Source: Paenibacillus thiaminolyticus (GTDB lineage: Bacteria; Bacillota; Bacilli; Paenibacillales; Paenibacillaceae). Taken from it: a stretch of 64,000 nt of DNA. The DNA lies in assembly GCF_007066085.1 (NCBI RefSeq), contig NZ_CP041405.1:1240001-1304000 (forward strand), given 5' to 3'. This document shows, piece after piece, positions 27,437 to 36,396 of this stretch. Numbering within the stretch: position 1 is the stretch's first letter; each line of letters begins with the position of its first letter. The position numbers and the translations under genes were made by a program. The notes beneath the pieces are model-generated. The model was not told the DNA's origin and did no database searches. It saw nothing but the letters and a program-made list of their open reading frames with translations.

Positions 27437-28535
27437 GCTCTTCGCCTCCTTTTCCCGATGGATTCGGAATGACGATCGCATTCGCCTGTGCCGCCAGCGC
27501 CAGCTCGGCCGCCTTGAACGCATGCTGCTGCGTCATCGCCCGCTCCGTCCGATGAAGGCAATCGAGAATCAGCTCCCCGAAGAAAGGGAATCCGACCTTG
27601 CCGGACACCGGAATATGCCGTTCTCCCTCATGATTGACGAGATAGACATGATCCGGCGTATTGGAGCGGGCGACATCGATATATTTGCGCAGCTCGATAT
27701 AGCCGTCCGTGCCGAGGATGACGGTGCGGCCGTCTCCCCATGTGCCGAGGCCGTCCGGCGTGAACCAGTCGACCCGGAAATAATTAGTGGCTCCGTTATC
27801 CCCGAGCAGCATGGCGTCTCCGAAGTCCTCGAGCTCCGGATATTCAGGATGCGCGTAATTCGCCACCTTGCTGTGCAGCACCTGCGCATCGCCGCAGCCC
27901 GCGTAATACAGAAATTGCTCGGCCTGATGACTGCCGATATCGCATAATATCCCGCCGTAACGCTCCTTCTCGAAAAACCAGGCCGGACGCTGCTGCGCCT
28001 GCAGCCGATGCGGTCCCGTTCCCATCACCTGCAGCACTCTGCCGATGGCTCCCTCGTGAATCAGCTGTCCGGCATAGACCGCGCTCTCCGAATGCAGCCG
28101 TTCGCTGTAGTAGACCATATATTTCTGCTTCGTATCGGCGACGGCGCGGCGCGCCGCTTCCAGCTGCTCGAACGACGTGAACGGCGTCTTGTCCGTAAAG
28201 TAATCCTTGCCGTGCTCCATCGCCCGAAGCCCGAGAGCACACCGGTCCGCCGGAACGGCAGCCGCCGCGATGAGCCGTACCTCGGGATCCTCCAAAATCT
28301 CCGCCTCCGAGCGGGCGGCCCGCACGCTGGGGTAACGGGCCTGAAAAGCTTCTGCCTTGGCGGGATCGGGATCATAGACCCATTTCAAGGTGGCTCCCGC
28401 TTCCACCAAGCCGTTGCACATGCCGTAAATATGCCCATGCTCCAGCGCCATGGCCGCGAACACGAATTCACCCGGCCCGCATACCGGGTTCGGCTTGCCT
28501 TCCGGAGCGTAGCGCATGCCGTCAGTACGGTTCAT
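27402..28535 (-). CDS. Gfo/Idh/MocA family oxidoreductase
   Basis: The 377-residue protein resembles NAD(P)-dependent sugar oxidoreductases: an N-terminal nucleotide-binding half with AAAAVPADRCALGLRAMEHGKDYFTDKTPF near residue 100 (here the usual EKP triad reads DKT), then the substrate domain with GGILCDIGSHQAEQFLYYAG. The substrate is unknown; operon context suggests a uronic-acid-derived sugar. The ATG at 28535 overlaps the upstream isomerase stop as ATGA. It is distinct from the second family member at 31730. Confidence 0.85.
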   Translation of the reverse strand: MNRTDGMRYAPEGKPNPVCGPGEFVFAAMALEHGHIYGMCNGLVEAGATLKWVYDPDPAKAEAFQARYPSVRAARSEAEILEDPEVRLIAAAAVPADRCALGLRAMEHGKDYFTDKTPFTSFEQLEAARRAVADTKQKYMVYYSERLHSESAVYAGQLIHEGAIGRVLQVMGTGPHRLQAQQRPAWFFEKERYGGILCDIGSHQAEQFLYYAGCGDAQVLHSKVANYAHPEYPELEDFGDAMLLGDNGATNYFRVDWFTPDGLGTWGDGRTVILGTDGYIELRKYIDVARSNTPDHVYLVNHEGERHIPVSGKVGFPFFGELILDCLHRTERAMTQQHAFKAAELALAAQANAIVIPNPSGKGGEELGINVPLVRRG

Positions 28536-29419
28536 CGCGAATTCCCCCCGGCACTTCCGGCTTCCTGACGGGCAGCGGCTCCATGCGCAAGCTCCTTCAT
28601 CAGGGAGACGAAGCTGCGCAGCATGTCGCCTGATGAATGGACGCCGCTGAAATCCTCCACCCCGCAATAGCCGTCGTAACCGACAGCGGTCAAGTCCCCC
28701 ATCACCTGCTGCCAGCGGACGAAGCCCCGCTCCAGCGGCGACCATTCCAGCTTCGGGCCGTTATTTTCCCGCGCTGCGGCGACATCCGCATTTTTGACAT
28801 GGACATGCGCCAGATACGGACCCAGCATTTCCAGACCCATGCGGTGGTTCTCATACCCCTCGAACACCATATTGCCGGGGTCGAATAGCACACCGATATG
28901 TTCCGGATCGAAGGAAGACGCGATCCGGTATGCCGCGCTTGCGCTTGGCGCGATTGTCATATGATGCGTCTCGATCAGTCCCCGGATGCCATATTGCTTC
29001 AGCAGCGGCACGAGCTTCGCCACGTATTCCATCTGCTCGTCATACAGCTCGCTGTAAGGCCGGCTCCGGTTATAGCCATGGACGCCGATGCGCATCATCG
29101 GCGCGCCCAGCGCCTGGGCAATGCGCATCACTTTCTCCGCCGCCTCCATATCTCCGACCTTCAAGTAGGGCATGACGGCGGCACTGTCGAGGCCATGCTC
29201 ACGCATCTGCCCCCGCAGGCCCTCAAGCACTTCTGGAGCGGTTCCGGGCTCGATGGTGCACAGATTGTTCCCCCAGAAGGATGGCGGCTGGTTCTTCGCT
29301 TCCGCCGGCCTTGGGGCGCAGCGCCATTCGATTCCGTGCAGTCCGGCCTCGGCTGCTGCCGGAATGACTTGTTCCACCGATAGATCGGGAACGGCTACGG
29401 TAAAGACAGACCATTTCAT
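28532..29419 (-). CDS. Sugar phosphate isomerase/epimerase (xylose isomerase-like TIM barrel)
   Basis: The 295-residue protein fits the AP endonuclease 2/xylose isomerase-like TIM barrel family. Metal-binding stretches are visible as GLIETHHM near residue 140, VLFDPGNMVFEG near 185, HVHVKNADV near 213 and GVEDFSG near 260. Such proteins isomerise or epimerise sugars or inositols; the substrate cannot be read from sequence. The ATG at 29419 follows GAAGGAGG. It is in the middle of the hexuronate operon. Confidence 0.82.
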   Translation of the reverse strand: MKWSVFTVAVPDLSVEQVIPAAAEAGLHGIEWRCAPRPAEAKNQPPSFWGNNLCTIEPGTAPEVLEGLRGQMREHGLDSAAVMPYLKVGDMEAAEKVMRIAQALGAPMMRIGVHGYNRSRPYSELYDEQMEYVAKLVPLLKQYGIRGLIETHHMTIAPSASAAYRIASSFDPEHIGVLFDPGNMVFEGYENHRMGLEMLGPYLAHVHVKNADVAAARENNGPKLEWSPLERGFVRWQQVMGDLTAVGYDGYCGVEDFSGVHSSGDMLRSFVSLMKELAHGAAARQEAGSAGGNSR

Positions 29420-29518
29420 AGATGCGTCCTCCTTCATATAGAGCCAGTGATTTGAAATTGTTTGCTGTGTCCATTGGTGTATTGCAGCATAAGGTTCCTT
29501 CCGGTCCTCGCAGATCTG

Positions 29519-29578
29519 GTTCAGTACGATTCTCCCATGTTCAGTACGATTCACTCATGTTCAGCTCGATTCTCGGAT
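29519..29578. repeat. Three tandem 20-bp repeats
   Basis: GTTCAGTACGATTCTCCCAT is followed by two close copies at exact 20-base steps (29539 and 29559). It lies inside the hexuronate operon, between the SDR stop and the isomerase start. It could be a protein-binding array or a simple slippage product. Confidence 0.85.
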
Positions 29579-29593
29579 GCGCCGGACAAGCCT

Positions 29594-30364
29594 TTAGATC
29601 GTCATCGCGCCGAAGCCGCCATCGACCCGGATCAAAGCGCCGGTCACAAAGCCCGAAGCCCGCTCCGACGCCAGCCAGACGGCAGTCCCTTGCAGCTCTT
29701 CGGGGGTGCCGAACCGTCCCATTGGCGTATGCCTCATAATCGCTTCCACCCGATCCGGGGACAGGATCGCCCGGTTCTGCTCCGCCGGGAAGAAGCCGGG
29801 GATGATGGCATTGACCCTGACGCCGTGAGGAGCGAATTCACGGGCCAAATATTTGGTCATGCTGTTCAAGGCCGCCTTCGACATGGAATAGGTAAACACG
29901 CGGGATAAAGGCGGATCCGAGGAAACGGAGGAGATAAGAATAATAGAGCCTCCCCTGCCGGCCCCGATCATCGATTGCCCGAACTGCTGGCACATCCGGA
30001 TGGCGCCCTTGACATTAACGTCCATAATATGGTCCCATTCTTCCATCTCCAGCTCGAAGAACGGGGTCGCGCTGTTCACTCCGGGACAGTACAGCAGCAC
30101 ATCGACCTTCCCGTAGCACCGCATCACTTCGGCGTGGACGCGCTCGATGTCGCGCTCGTCCGTCATATCGCCCAAGAACGCCTGGGCTTCACCTCCCGCC
30201 TCGGCCAGCTGCGCCACCACTTCAGCGGCTGCATCCGCCTTCCGCCCGATGATGGCGACTTGGGCCCCATGCGCGGCCAAGGCCTCGGCCATCGAGCGGC
30301 CCAGCGTGCTCGTTCCTCCGGCAATGACCGCGGTCTTGCCGCTCAGATCAAACCACTGCGACAT
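29594..30364 (-). CDS. uxuB: SDR oxidoreductase, probable D-mannonate oxidoreductase
   Basis: The 256-residue short-chain dehydrogenase has the NAD(P) motif AGGTSTLGRSMAEAL near residue 16, SSV with catalytic Ser near 140, and YSMSK for the Tyr/Lys pair near 155. In Bacillus the D-fructuronate/D-mannonate interconversion is done by an SDR protein encoded beside uxuA, so that role is inferred from context. The ATG at 30364 lies six bases after AAGGAGG. It follows the uronate isomerase gene directly. Confidence 0.8.
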   Translation of the reverse strand: MSQWFDLSGKTAVIAGGTSTLGRSMAEALAAHGAQVAIIGRKADAAAEVVAQLAEAGGEAQAFLGDMTDERDIERVHAEVMRCYGKVDVLLYCPGVNSATPFFELEMEEWDHIMDVNVKGAIRMCQQFGQSMIGAGRGGSIILISSVSSDPPLSRVFTYSMSKAALNSMTKYLAREFAPHGVRVNAIIPGFFPAEQNRAILSPDRVEAIMRHTPMGRFGTPEELQGTAVWLASERASGFVTGALIRVDGGFGAMTI

Positions 30365-30366
30365 GT

Positions 30367-31650
30367 TCATCCTCCTTGCCCTTCCTCACGATCCGGCGCG
30401 ATGCCGGCGAACGTCCGGAATTGACGGTTGAACCATTCATCCGCATCCCGTTCCATCTCTTCCCGCGACACCGTCCATCCGGCCCGCGCGAGACGGATAT
30501 ATTGATGAGCCAGCACTTCGGCGATGGTATGGCGCGAATAATCCCACTTCGTAATCAGTTGCTCCAGCACCCGGCAATCCGAATGCTGCGGAATATAGGA
30601 GGTGCCGAGCAGCTCGGTGCGCATCCGGGTCATCTCCGCAATCATCGATTCGGTATGCAGGAACCACCAGCAGCCGAAAGGCAGCAGATTGCGGAACTTG
30701 CGCGCCAGCACAGCTAGCTCATGCTGATTCTCGCGGGCGAGCAGGGTGACCATGAACCGCTGGGACGGATGGCGGACAAGCAGCCGCTCCAGGATGCCGA
30801 TGTCGGTCCGCTCTCCGCGGTCTCCCGCCAGCCGCAAGGCCGGATTGACCTGCCGCTTGACGCCGATCATGAGCGCCAGCGGCAGATTCAACTCCCGGCA
30901 GACCGGAATGACCGCCTCGTCGAGCATGCGGCTGCTCCACCCGTCGTCCGGATACCGGAACGTTCCAGGCAAGGAGGCGGCTATATAGACCGCCTTCATC
31001 CGCACCGCCCATTCCTTCAGGAACCGGCGCGCCTCGCGGATATTGTGTTCTCCGTCCGGACCGCCCCATTCCGCCGTCACCGCCAAGCCTTCCGCCTGCA
31101 GCTTCGGACAGGCCGATTCCCAGTCCAGCAGCAAGGAATCGATCCGAAGGGCCGCCAGGAACCGGGAATCCCGGACTCCGCCGCCCTCCCAGACCGGCCG
31201 CTCCAACGGGTCGAACGGATCGTTGGTCATCACGACCTGCTTGATATTGGCCAAGCTGAAAATATGATCGATATGCTCGGATAGGCTTACCTTCGACCAC
31301 GCCTCCCGGAGCGCCTCGATGCTGCGGCTTCCGATAGGCATGCCAAGCCGCTGACATATGCCAACGACCGCAATCGCCGCCTCGCTGACGGGAGAGCAAT
31401 CGACGAACAAGGTCTGGAACACGTGTTTCGCCTGCTGCTCCTTGCTCCAGCCCCAGAATGTCTCCTCCGGAACGGCGGAATGCCGGAACATTTCGGCAAC
31501 CAGATAATGGTACGTCAACAGCTCATCGATCCCCCAGAGCAGCAGGGAACCGAAGTTCTCCGCGTACAGATGGGTATGCATGTCGGTGACGGCGCATTGC
31601 TTCACGACCTCATGCGCCATCTGCCGAATCGCTTGTTCTTCCCGGTTCAT
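30367..31650 (-). CDS. uxaC: Uronate (glucuronate) isomerase family protein
   Basis: The 427-residue amidohydrolase-fold protein begins its conserved part with VTDMHTHLYAENFG near residue 21 (metal-binding HxH) and carries VVMTNDPFDP and LPFGCWWFLHTESMI, features of glucuronate isomerase relatives. It is somewhat shorter and more diverged than classical UxaC (about 470 residues). The reaction would be glucuronate to fructuronate or galacturonate to tagaturonate, feeding the SDR and UxuA. It ends two bases before the SDR start codon. Confidence 0.75.
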   Translation of the reverse strand: MNREEQAIRQMAHEVVKQCAVTDMHTHLYAENFGSLLLWGIDELLTYHYLVAEMFRHSAVPEETFWGWSKEQQAKHVFQTLFVDCSPVSEAAIAVVGICQRLGMPIGSRSIEALREAWSKVSLSEHIDHIFSLANIKQVVMTNDPFDPLERPVWEGGGVRDSRFLAALRIDSLLLDWESACPKLQAEGLAVTAEWGGPDGEHNIREARRFLKEWAVRMKAVYIAASLPGTFRYPDDGWSSRMLDEAVIPVCRELNLPLALMIGVKRQVNPALRLAGDRGERTDIGILERLLVRHPSQRFMVTLLARENQHELAVLARKFRNLLPFGCWWFLHTESMIAEMTRMRTELLGTSYIPQHSDCRVLEQLITKWDYSRHTIAEVLAHQYIRLARAGWTVSREEMERDADEWFNRQFRTFAGIAPDREEGQGG

Positions 31651-31729
31651 CCACAGTCAACCTCCTTCTTCCCATTTTCCAGCCGCCGTATTCGGACGCG
31701 TCTGCCCCAGCCTCTCGGCTGACAGCCGC

Positions 31730-32905
31730 CTACGAACCAAATGAACGGCTCATATCCGCAGGAGCCCGCACCTCTTCCGGCGCATCGGCCGCATAGCGGG
31801 ACTGGTCAATCCGCTTCTGCAGCTCCGCATGGAACAGATCCTCGTCCAGCGGGAACGTGACCCAATTGTCCGTCCAGGTCGACAGCAGCATCGCATTCGA
31901 CAGCGTCAGGCCGTGGATGCCTTCCTCGCCCGGCGCAAGGAGCGGCGAACCTGTCCGGATCGCGTCGGTCCAGTTCTGAATAATGTAGCGGTGCTCGCCG
32001 CCCTGTCCATGAACGGGAATATCGCATTTCCAGCATTCGGGCTGTCCGAACATGCCTTCATACTGCCGGTTGAATTCCGGCTCAGAGACCCGCAGCCGCC
32101 AAAACGTCAGCTTCCCGTTCTCAATGACGACCTTGCCCCGATCCCCGGTAATCTCGAAGCGATTCGTGCCCGGCGCCTCGCCGGTCGTCGTCACGAATAC
32201 GCCGCTCGCTCCGTTCTCGTATTCCACATAGGCAGTCACATCGTCCTCGACCTCGATGTTCCGGTAATGCCCGAAGCGGCAAAACGCCCGCATCCGCTTC
32301 GGCACAAGGCCAGTCGTCCATTGCCACAGATCAAGCTGGTGCGGATCCTGATTAATGAGGACGCCGCCGCCTTCGCCCGCCCAGGTCGCGCGCCAGCCGC
32401 CCGAATTATAATAGCTCTGGGGCCGGTACCAGTTCGTAATAATCCAGTTCGTCCGCCGGATCTCGCCCAGCTCTCCCGATTGAATCAGATCGCGGAGCTT
32501 CTGATAGATCGGCTGGCTGCGCTGATTGTACATGATGCCGAACACTTTGCCGCTTCGCGCCGCCCGCTCGTTCATCTCCCGCACCTGCTTCGTATAGACC
32601 CCCGCCGGCTTCTCAATCAGGACGTGCAGCCCCTGCTCGAAGGCGTTGATGGCCGATTGCGGGTGATGGTAATGAGGCGTCGCGATCAGCACGGCATCGA
32701 TCTTTCCGGAGGCCAGCATCTCGTCCTCTGTCGAATAAAACGGGATATGCTCCCCCAATTCGGACTTCGCCCACTCCTGACGGCCGGGAATGGTGTCGCA
32801 GACAGCACCCAATACCGCCCCCGTTATCTCGCCGCGCGCGATGCACTTCGCATGCGCGCTCCCCATATTTCCTAATCCAATGACGCCAATTCGTACGGTA
32901 TCCAC
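31730..32905 (-). CDS. Gfo/Idh/MocA family oxidoreductase
   Basis: The 391-residue protein has the N-terminal dinucleotide fold (VRIGVIGLGNMGSAHAKCI), the VLIEKPAGVYTKQ triad region near residue 98 and GGVLINQDPHQLDLWQWTTG at about 180, all typical of the family. Being first in the hexuronate operon, it may oxidise a sugar or sugar acid released from an imported uronide. The substrate is unknown. It is unlike the shorter, more diverged family member at 27402. Confidence 0.87.
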   Translation of the reverse strand: MDTVRIGVIGLGNMGSAHAKCIARGEITGAVLGAVCDTIPGRQEWAKSELGEHIPFYSTEDEMLASGKIDAVLIATPHYHHPQSAINAFEQGLHVLIEKPAGVYTKQVREMNERAARSGKVFGIMYNQRSQPIYQKLRDLIQSGELGEIRRTNWIITNWYRPQSYYNSGGWRATWAGEGGGVLINQDPHQLDLWQWTTGLVPKRMRAFCRFGHYRNIEVEDDVTAYVEYENGASGVFVTTTGEAPGTNRFEITGDRGKVVIENGKLTFWRLRVSEPEFNRQYEGMFGQPECWKCDIPVHGQGGEHRYIIQNWTDAIRTGSPLLAPGEEGIHGLTLSNAMLLSTWTDNWVTFPLDEDLFHAELQKRIDQSRYAADAPEEVRAPADMSRSFGS

Positions 32906-32990
32906 TCGCGTTTCCTCCTTAACTGACGAATATATAGCTGGAACGCAGCCGGTACGGTTGCATTTGTACGTAGCGTATCACAAGACGAGT

Positions 32991-33004
32991 TGAGCGCGCT
33001 TTCA
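32991..33004. promoter_or_regulatory. Predicted catabolite-responsive element (cre)
   Basis: TGAGCGCGCTTTCA matches 12 of 14 positions of the palindromic cre TGAAAGCGCTTTCA. It lies about 86 bases upstream of the first gene of the hexuronate operon, a sensible place for CcpA control of a sugar-acid pathway. Confidence 0.45.
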
Positions 33005-33115
33005 TCGGATTGATCGTTTCCGGTGTTCATTTAACTGTGGTTGGCATTCAGAAGAACGATCCGCCTCGTCCGCTGGAAAAAAACCTCTCTTATTCCATCC
33101 GTGCAATCAAAGAAA

Positions 33116-33160
33116 GGGGGTGTCCCCAAAGTAGTTTTTCACTACAGTGAGACGGCCCCC
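33116..33160. repeat. Inverted repeat, possible terminator or IS end
   Basis: GGGGGTGTC...GTAGT ttttc ACTAC...GACGGCCCCC forms a compact hairpin. On the minus strand it is followed by TTTCTTT, so it could end transcripts coming from the araC side. The remaining 33005-33311 shows no gene. Confidence 0.5.
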
Positions 33161-33311
33161 TAAATCTCAAAACTCGACACGCCAAAAAAACTGAAAATTA
33201 TACCTTTCCTTATATAATATGTACTCCGTTCTAGGAAAATCCTGAAAAACGGCATTAATTTCCGGCTATTCAATCTATAAAAGTGAAAAAGCGATGAACA
33301 TCATGTACTTT

Positions 33312-33801
33312 TCAGGCTGTTGGAAAACCCCTGTTTTTTCGAAGGGGTCATTACCTAATCGAAACTTGGCATTCAGAGCGTCAGCGCCTTCTGGAGACAT
33401 CATAATCTCCTGGGGTTTTAACGTTGGAGGGAATTGCTGCTATTTTACAGGAATTTCGGCTCAATGAGTCCACATTTCGAGGTATTGCTGCACAGCTACA
33501 TCATTTTAGGCCCTTTTGAGCTAAGTCGAAGAGAAACGGGTGAAATTGCTGCAGTTTTACAGGATTCCCGTTCTGGTGAAGTCGTCCCTATCGAATTGCT
33601 GTATTTTTGCAGGATTTTGCCTACTGAATCAACGTGTCTTGAGAAACCGTGCAGTTTTGAGGACTTCGCCTATCGGATAGACATTTCATTGTGCAGTTTT
33701 CAGGCACTTCGATCAGAGCGTTTGAAATCAAAATTTTTCTACTGAGAGATAAGTCCTAATGAAGTGCCCAAAAAATCCTTTTGGCCTTTCTCAACAGCCT
33801 G
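33312..33801. mobile_element. MITE-like element, interrupted copy
   Basis: The segment starts CAGGCTGTTGGAAAA and ends with its imperfect reverse complement TTTCTCAACAGCCTG (13 of 15 positions match). Its two ends are homologous to the 170-bp element at 33858-34027, including TTTTTCTACTGAGAGA near the right end. A 340-bp block is inserted and flanked by the 9-bp direct repeat TCAGAGCGT at 33373 and 33713. It contains no transposase gene. Likely a non-autonomous element. Confidence 0.6.
33382..33721. repeat. Block of degenerate ~50-60-bp repeats inside the MITE-like element
   Basis: The motif ATTGCTGCAGTTTTACAGGATT recurs in variant form near 33433, 33483, 33544, 33595, 33646 and 33689. Isolated relatives lie outside the block near 33800 and 33843. 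The plus-strand frames across it are not phase-conserved, so I treat it as non-coding. Confidence 0.65.
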
Positions 33802-33857
33802 TGTTTTGCAGGAATTTCATCAAATAGCGGCTTAAAAAGCAAAAATTGCTGCATCCA

Positions 33858-34027
33858 CCAGGCCGTTGGAAAACCCCAGTTTTTTAGGAAGGGGTGGAGA
33901 TTGTCCATTTTCCTGCTCAAAACTTGGCACCCACAGCGTTTTAGATCGATTTTTTCTACTGAGAGACGAGATCCACCACACAAAAAATAAAGTTCTACAA
34001 AATCCCTTGGACTTTCTCAACAGCCTG
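33858..34027. mobile_element. MITE-like element, 170 bp
   Basis: Terminal inverted repeats CAGGCCGTTGGAAAA and TTTCTCAACAGCCTG bound a 170-bp, gene-free segment. The sequence ATCCAC lies near the left end (one extra C intervenes) and directly after the right end, which may be a target duplication. Removing the element restores a typical TTGCTGCA...GCAGGATTT repeat unit. It lacks a transposase and would need one in trans. Confidence 0.6.
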
Positions 34028-34157
34028 ATCCACGCAGGATTTCACTGCTTTATCCATCTTCCGTCGTTTTGCGCGCCGCCGTTTTTCCGCTCCGTACAGT
34101 CTCCATGCGAGCGCATTTCCGTTTTCCCGCACTCGCATTCTCGTTTGAATCGTCAGC

Positions 34158-35024
34158 TCAATCATTTTGCAGTGCCAATGCCCCCCCTTGCAGCTGCTTG
34201 CGGTATTGATCTGGCGAACACCCAACCATTTGCTTGAACAGACGGGAGAAATGCGATAAATGCTTGAATCCCGCCCGCATCGCCACCTCGGTAACCGACC
34301 AATCCGGTTCGGTCAAAAACCAGATCTTCGCCTGGTTGATGCGGCGGTGGTACAGATACGTGAATACCGTCGTGCCGGTCACTTCTTTGAATACTTTGCT
34401 GAGATAATGCTTGTTCATATGCAGGCGGCTGGCGATGTCCTCCAACGTAATCTCCTCTTGATAGCAGCCTTCGATGACCTGTATCGCCTCCTGCACGCGG
34501 ATCTCGGGCTCCCCTTCGGCCGATCGTTCCGCCAGCGGCTCCTGGCAGCAATCATAGATACAGTACAGCAACTCGAGAAAAGCAAGCCGCTGCCGCTGAA
34601 CGCCAACGAAGTCCCCGCGCCCTTCCATCAGGCTCATGCGATCAAGCAGCTGCATCGCCTCCTCCAGTTGCCCTTCGGACAGCCGCAAGCGGGCGTACTT
34701 CAAGTCCCGGAACGGGCGCAGCAGCTCCTGAGCGGCATCACCTGCCGCATGAATCGCCTCCACAAATCGCGGATCGAAGTGGATGATGGAGCGGATATAC
34801 GGATAACGGGTGTCGATGTTCGGCCGATGCAGCGTCAAGCCATGCATCAGAATCAGATCTCCCGGCTGAAGGAGATAGATCTGATCGCCGATCAAATAGT
34901 GAACATGGCCGGAATGAAACAGATAAATCTCATAATTGGCATGAGAATGGAAATACGGCGTCTCGTAAGGCGCCGTATTGCGATATTGAAAATCGAACAT
35001 TGAGGAATGATGAATGAAGGACAA
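34158..35024 (-). CDS. AraC family transcriptional regulator
   Basis: The 288-residue protein has an N-terminal cupin-like sensing domain (FHSHANYEIYLFHSGHVHYL, residues about 25-45) and a C-terminal AraC-type double helix-turn-helix with ITLEDIASRLHMNKHYLSKVF and a GFKHLSHFSRLFKQMVGCSPDQYR signature. The likely start is TTG at 35024, eight bases after AAGGAGG. It is on the same strand as the hexuronate operon, about 1.25 kb upstream, so it may activate that operon; this is inferred from position only. Confidence 0.9.
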   Translation of the reverse strand: MSFIHHSSMFDFQYRNTAPYETPYFHSHANYEIYLFHSGHVHYLIGDQIYLLQPGDLILMHGLTLHRPNIDTRYPYIRSIIHFDPRFVEAIHAAGDAAQELLRPFRDLKYARLRLSEGQLEEAMQLLDRMSLMEGRGDFVGVQRQRLAFLELLYCIYDCCQEPLAERSAEGEPEIRVQEAIQVIEGCYQEEITLEDIASRLHMNKHYLSKVFKEVTGTTVFTYLYHRRINQAKIWFLTEPDWSVTEVAMRAGFKHLSHFSRLFKQMVGCSPDQYRKQLQGGALALQND

Positions 35025-35177
35025 TCGTCTCTCCTCCTTCAGGTGGCCGGGAAGCGGCCTTGAAGCCTGCACAATCGGTGCTGCGCGGACCGCACCCCTG
35101 CACGGAGCGGTTCCCGGAACGGACCGATTCCCCGCGCGGTCCGCACACGGAGGCTTCCATCCGAATCGCTCGGCCGC

Positions 35178-36308
35178 TTACGCCTTCGCCGCCTCTTCGA
35201 TCAAGGCAACGACCAGTTCGCTCGTCCGTACCAGATCGGATACGTGAATGCGTTCGCTCGTCGTATGGATATCTTCGTAGCCTACGGCCAGATTGACCGT
35301 CGGCACGCCCATGCCGTTAAAGATATTGGCGTCGCTGCCGCCGCCGGAATGGAACAGGCGGGACACGGAGCCGATTCGCTCGATGGCGCGCTGCGCCAGC
35401 TTGACGACTTCATCCTTTTCCGTAAAATTAAACGCCGGATAGACGATATCGCTCTTGAATTCCGCACGTGCGCCGTATTCGGCCGCCGCGCTCTCCAGCG
35501 CTTCCTTCATCTTCTGAACCTGGGCTTCAACCTTGCTCTGCACGATGCTGCGCGCTTCGGCGTCCAGCTTCACATAATCGCAGACGATATTCGTGGCCCC
35601 GCCGCCCTCGAAGCGGCCGATGTTCGCCGTCGTCTCATGATCGATGCGCCCCAGCGGCATGCGTGCAATCGCCTTGCTAGCGACCTGAATCGCACTGATG
35701 CCGTCCTCCGGATTCACGCCGGCATGCGCGGACTTCCCGTAAATCTCCATCGAAATCTTTGCCTGGGTAGGCGCCGCAACCGCAATAGCGCCGACCTCTC
35801 CATTCGAATCGAGCGCGAAGCCGAGATCGGCTTGAAGATGCTCGGCCGACATGGCCCGCGCCCCGACGAGACCGGATTCTTCGCCCACCGTAATCACGAA
35901 TTGAACCTGTCCGTGCGGACGATTCGTCTCCGTAATGACACGAATGGCTTCGAACATGGCCGCCAGGCCTGCTTTATCGTCCGAGCCAAGAATCGTGGTG
36001 CCGTCGCTGCGTATGTAGCCATCCTCTCCGAGCTGCGGGCGAATGCCGTTGCCCGGCTTGACCGTATCCATATGGGAGGTGAAGAACAAGCGGGTGCTGC
36101 CTTCCTGTCCCGGCGTCGCCGGCCAGTTGACGATCAGGTTGCCTGCGCCATGCCCTGTCACCGGAGCCGTATCGTCCTCGGTCACCTGCAGACCGATCGC
36201 TTCGAACTGCTGCTTGAGCACGTCGCAGATTGCGCGCTCGTTTTTCGTCTCGCTATCCACCTGCACCAATTCCATAAAGTGCTTCACTACTCTATCCTGC
36301 TGAACCAT
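35178..36308 (-). CDS. M20 family peptidase T-like metallopeptidase
   Basis: The 376-residue protein resembles PepT/YqjE-type aminopeptidases of family M20. Zinc-site features are present: FFTSHMDTVKPG near residue 75, LGSDDKAGLAA near 107, VGEESGLVGA near 143 with the catalytic Glu pair, and a C-terminal HTTSERI histidine. The dimerisation domain lies between about 180 and 290. It probably removes N-terminal residues from tripeptides in the cytoplasm. It is divergent from the small gene at 36397. Confidence 0.9.
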   Translation of the reverse strand: MVQQDRVVKHFMELVQVDSETKNERAICDVLKQQFEAIGLQVTEDDTAPVTGHGAGNLIVNWPATPGQEGSTRLFFTSHMDTVKPGNGIRPQLGEDGYIRSDGTTILGSDDKAGLAAMFEAIRVITETNRPHGQVQFVITVGEESGLVGARAMSAEHLQADLGFALDSNGEVGAIAVAAPTQAKISMEIYGKSAHAGVNPEDGISAIQVASKAIARMPLGRIDHETTANIGRFEGGGATNIVCDYVKLDAEARSIVQSKVEAQVQKMKEALESAAAEYGARAEFKSDIVYPAFNFTEKDEVVKLAQRAIERIGSVSRLFHSGGGSDANIFNGMGVPTVNLAVGYEDIHTTSERIHVSDLVRTSELVVALIEEAAKA

Positions 36309-36396
36309 ATTCGCTTTCCTCCTGACGAATTGTTCGTTACAATAAGGGTATGATCTGAAATTCAGCTATTGCTGAAGAAAGGAGCTTACCTGTTAC

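Noticed and set aside
33434..33745. Plus-strand open frame of 103 codons in the repeat island
   Set aside because: It only spans degenerate repeat units in changing phase, without a ribosome binding site.
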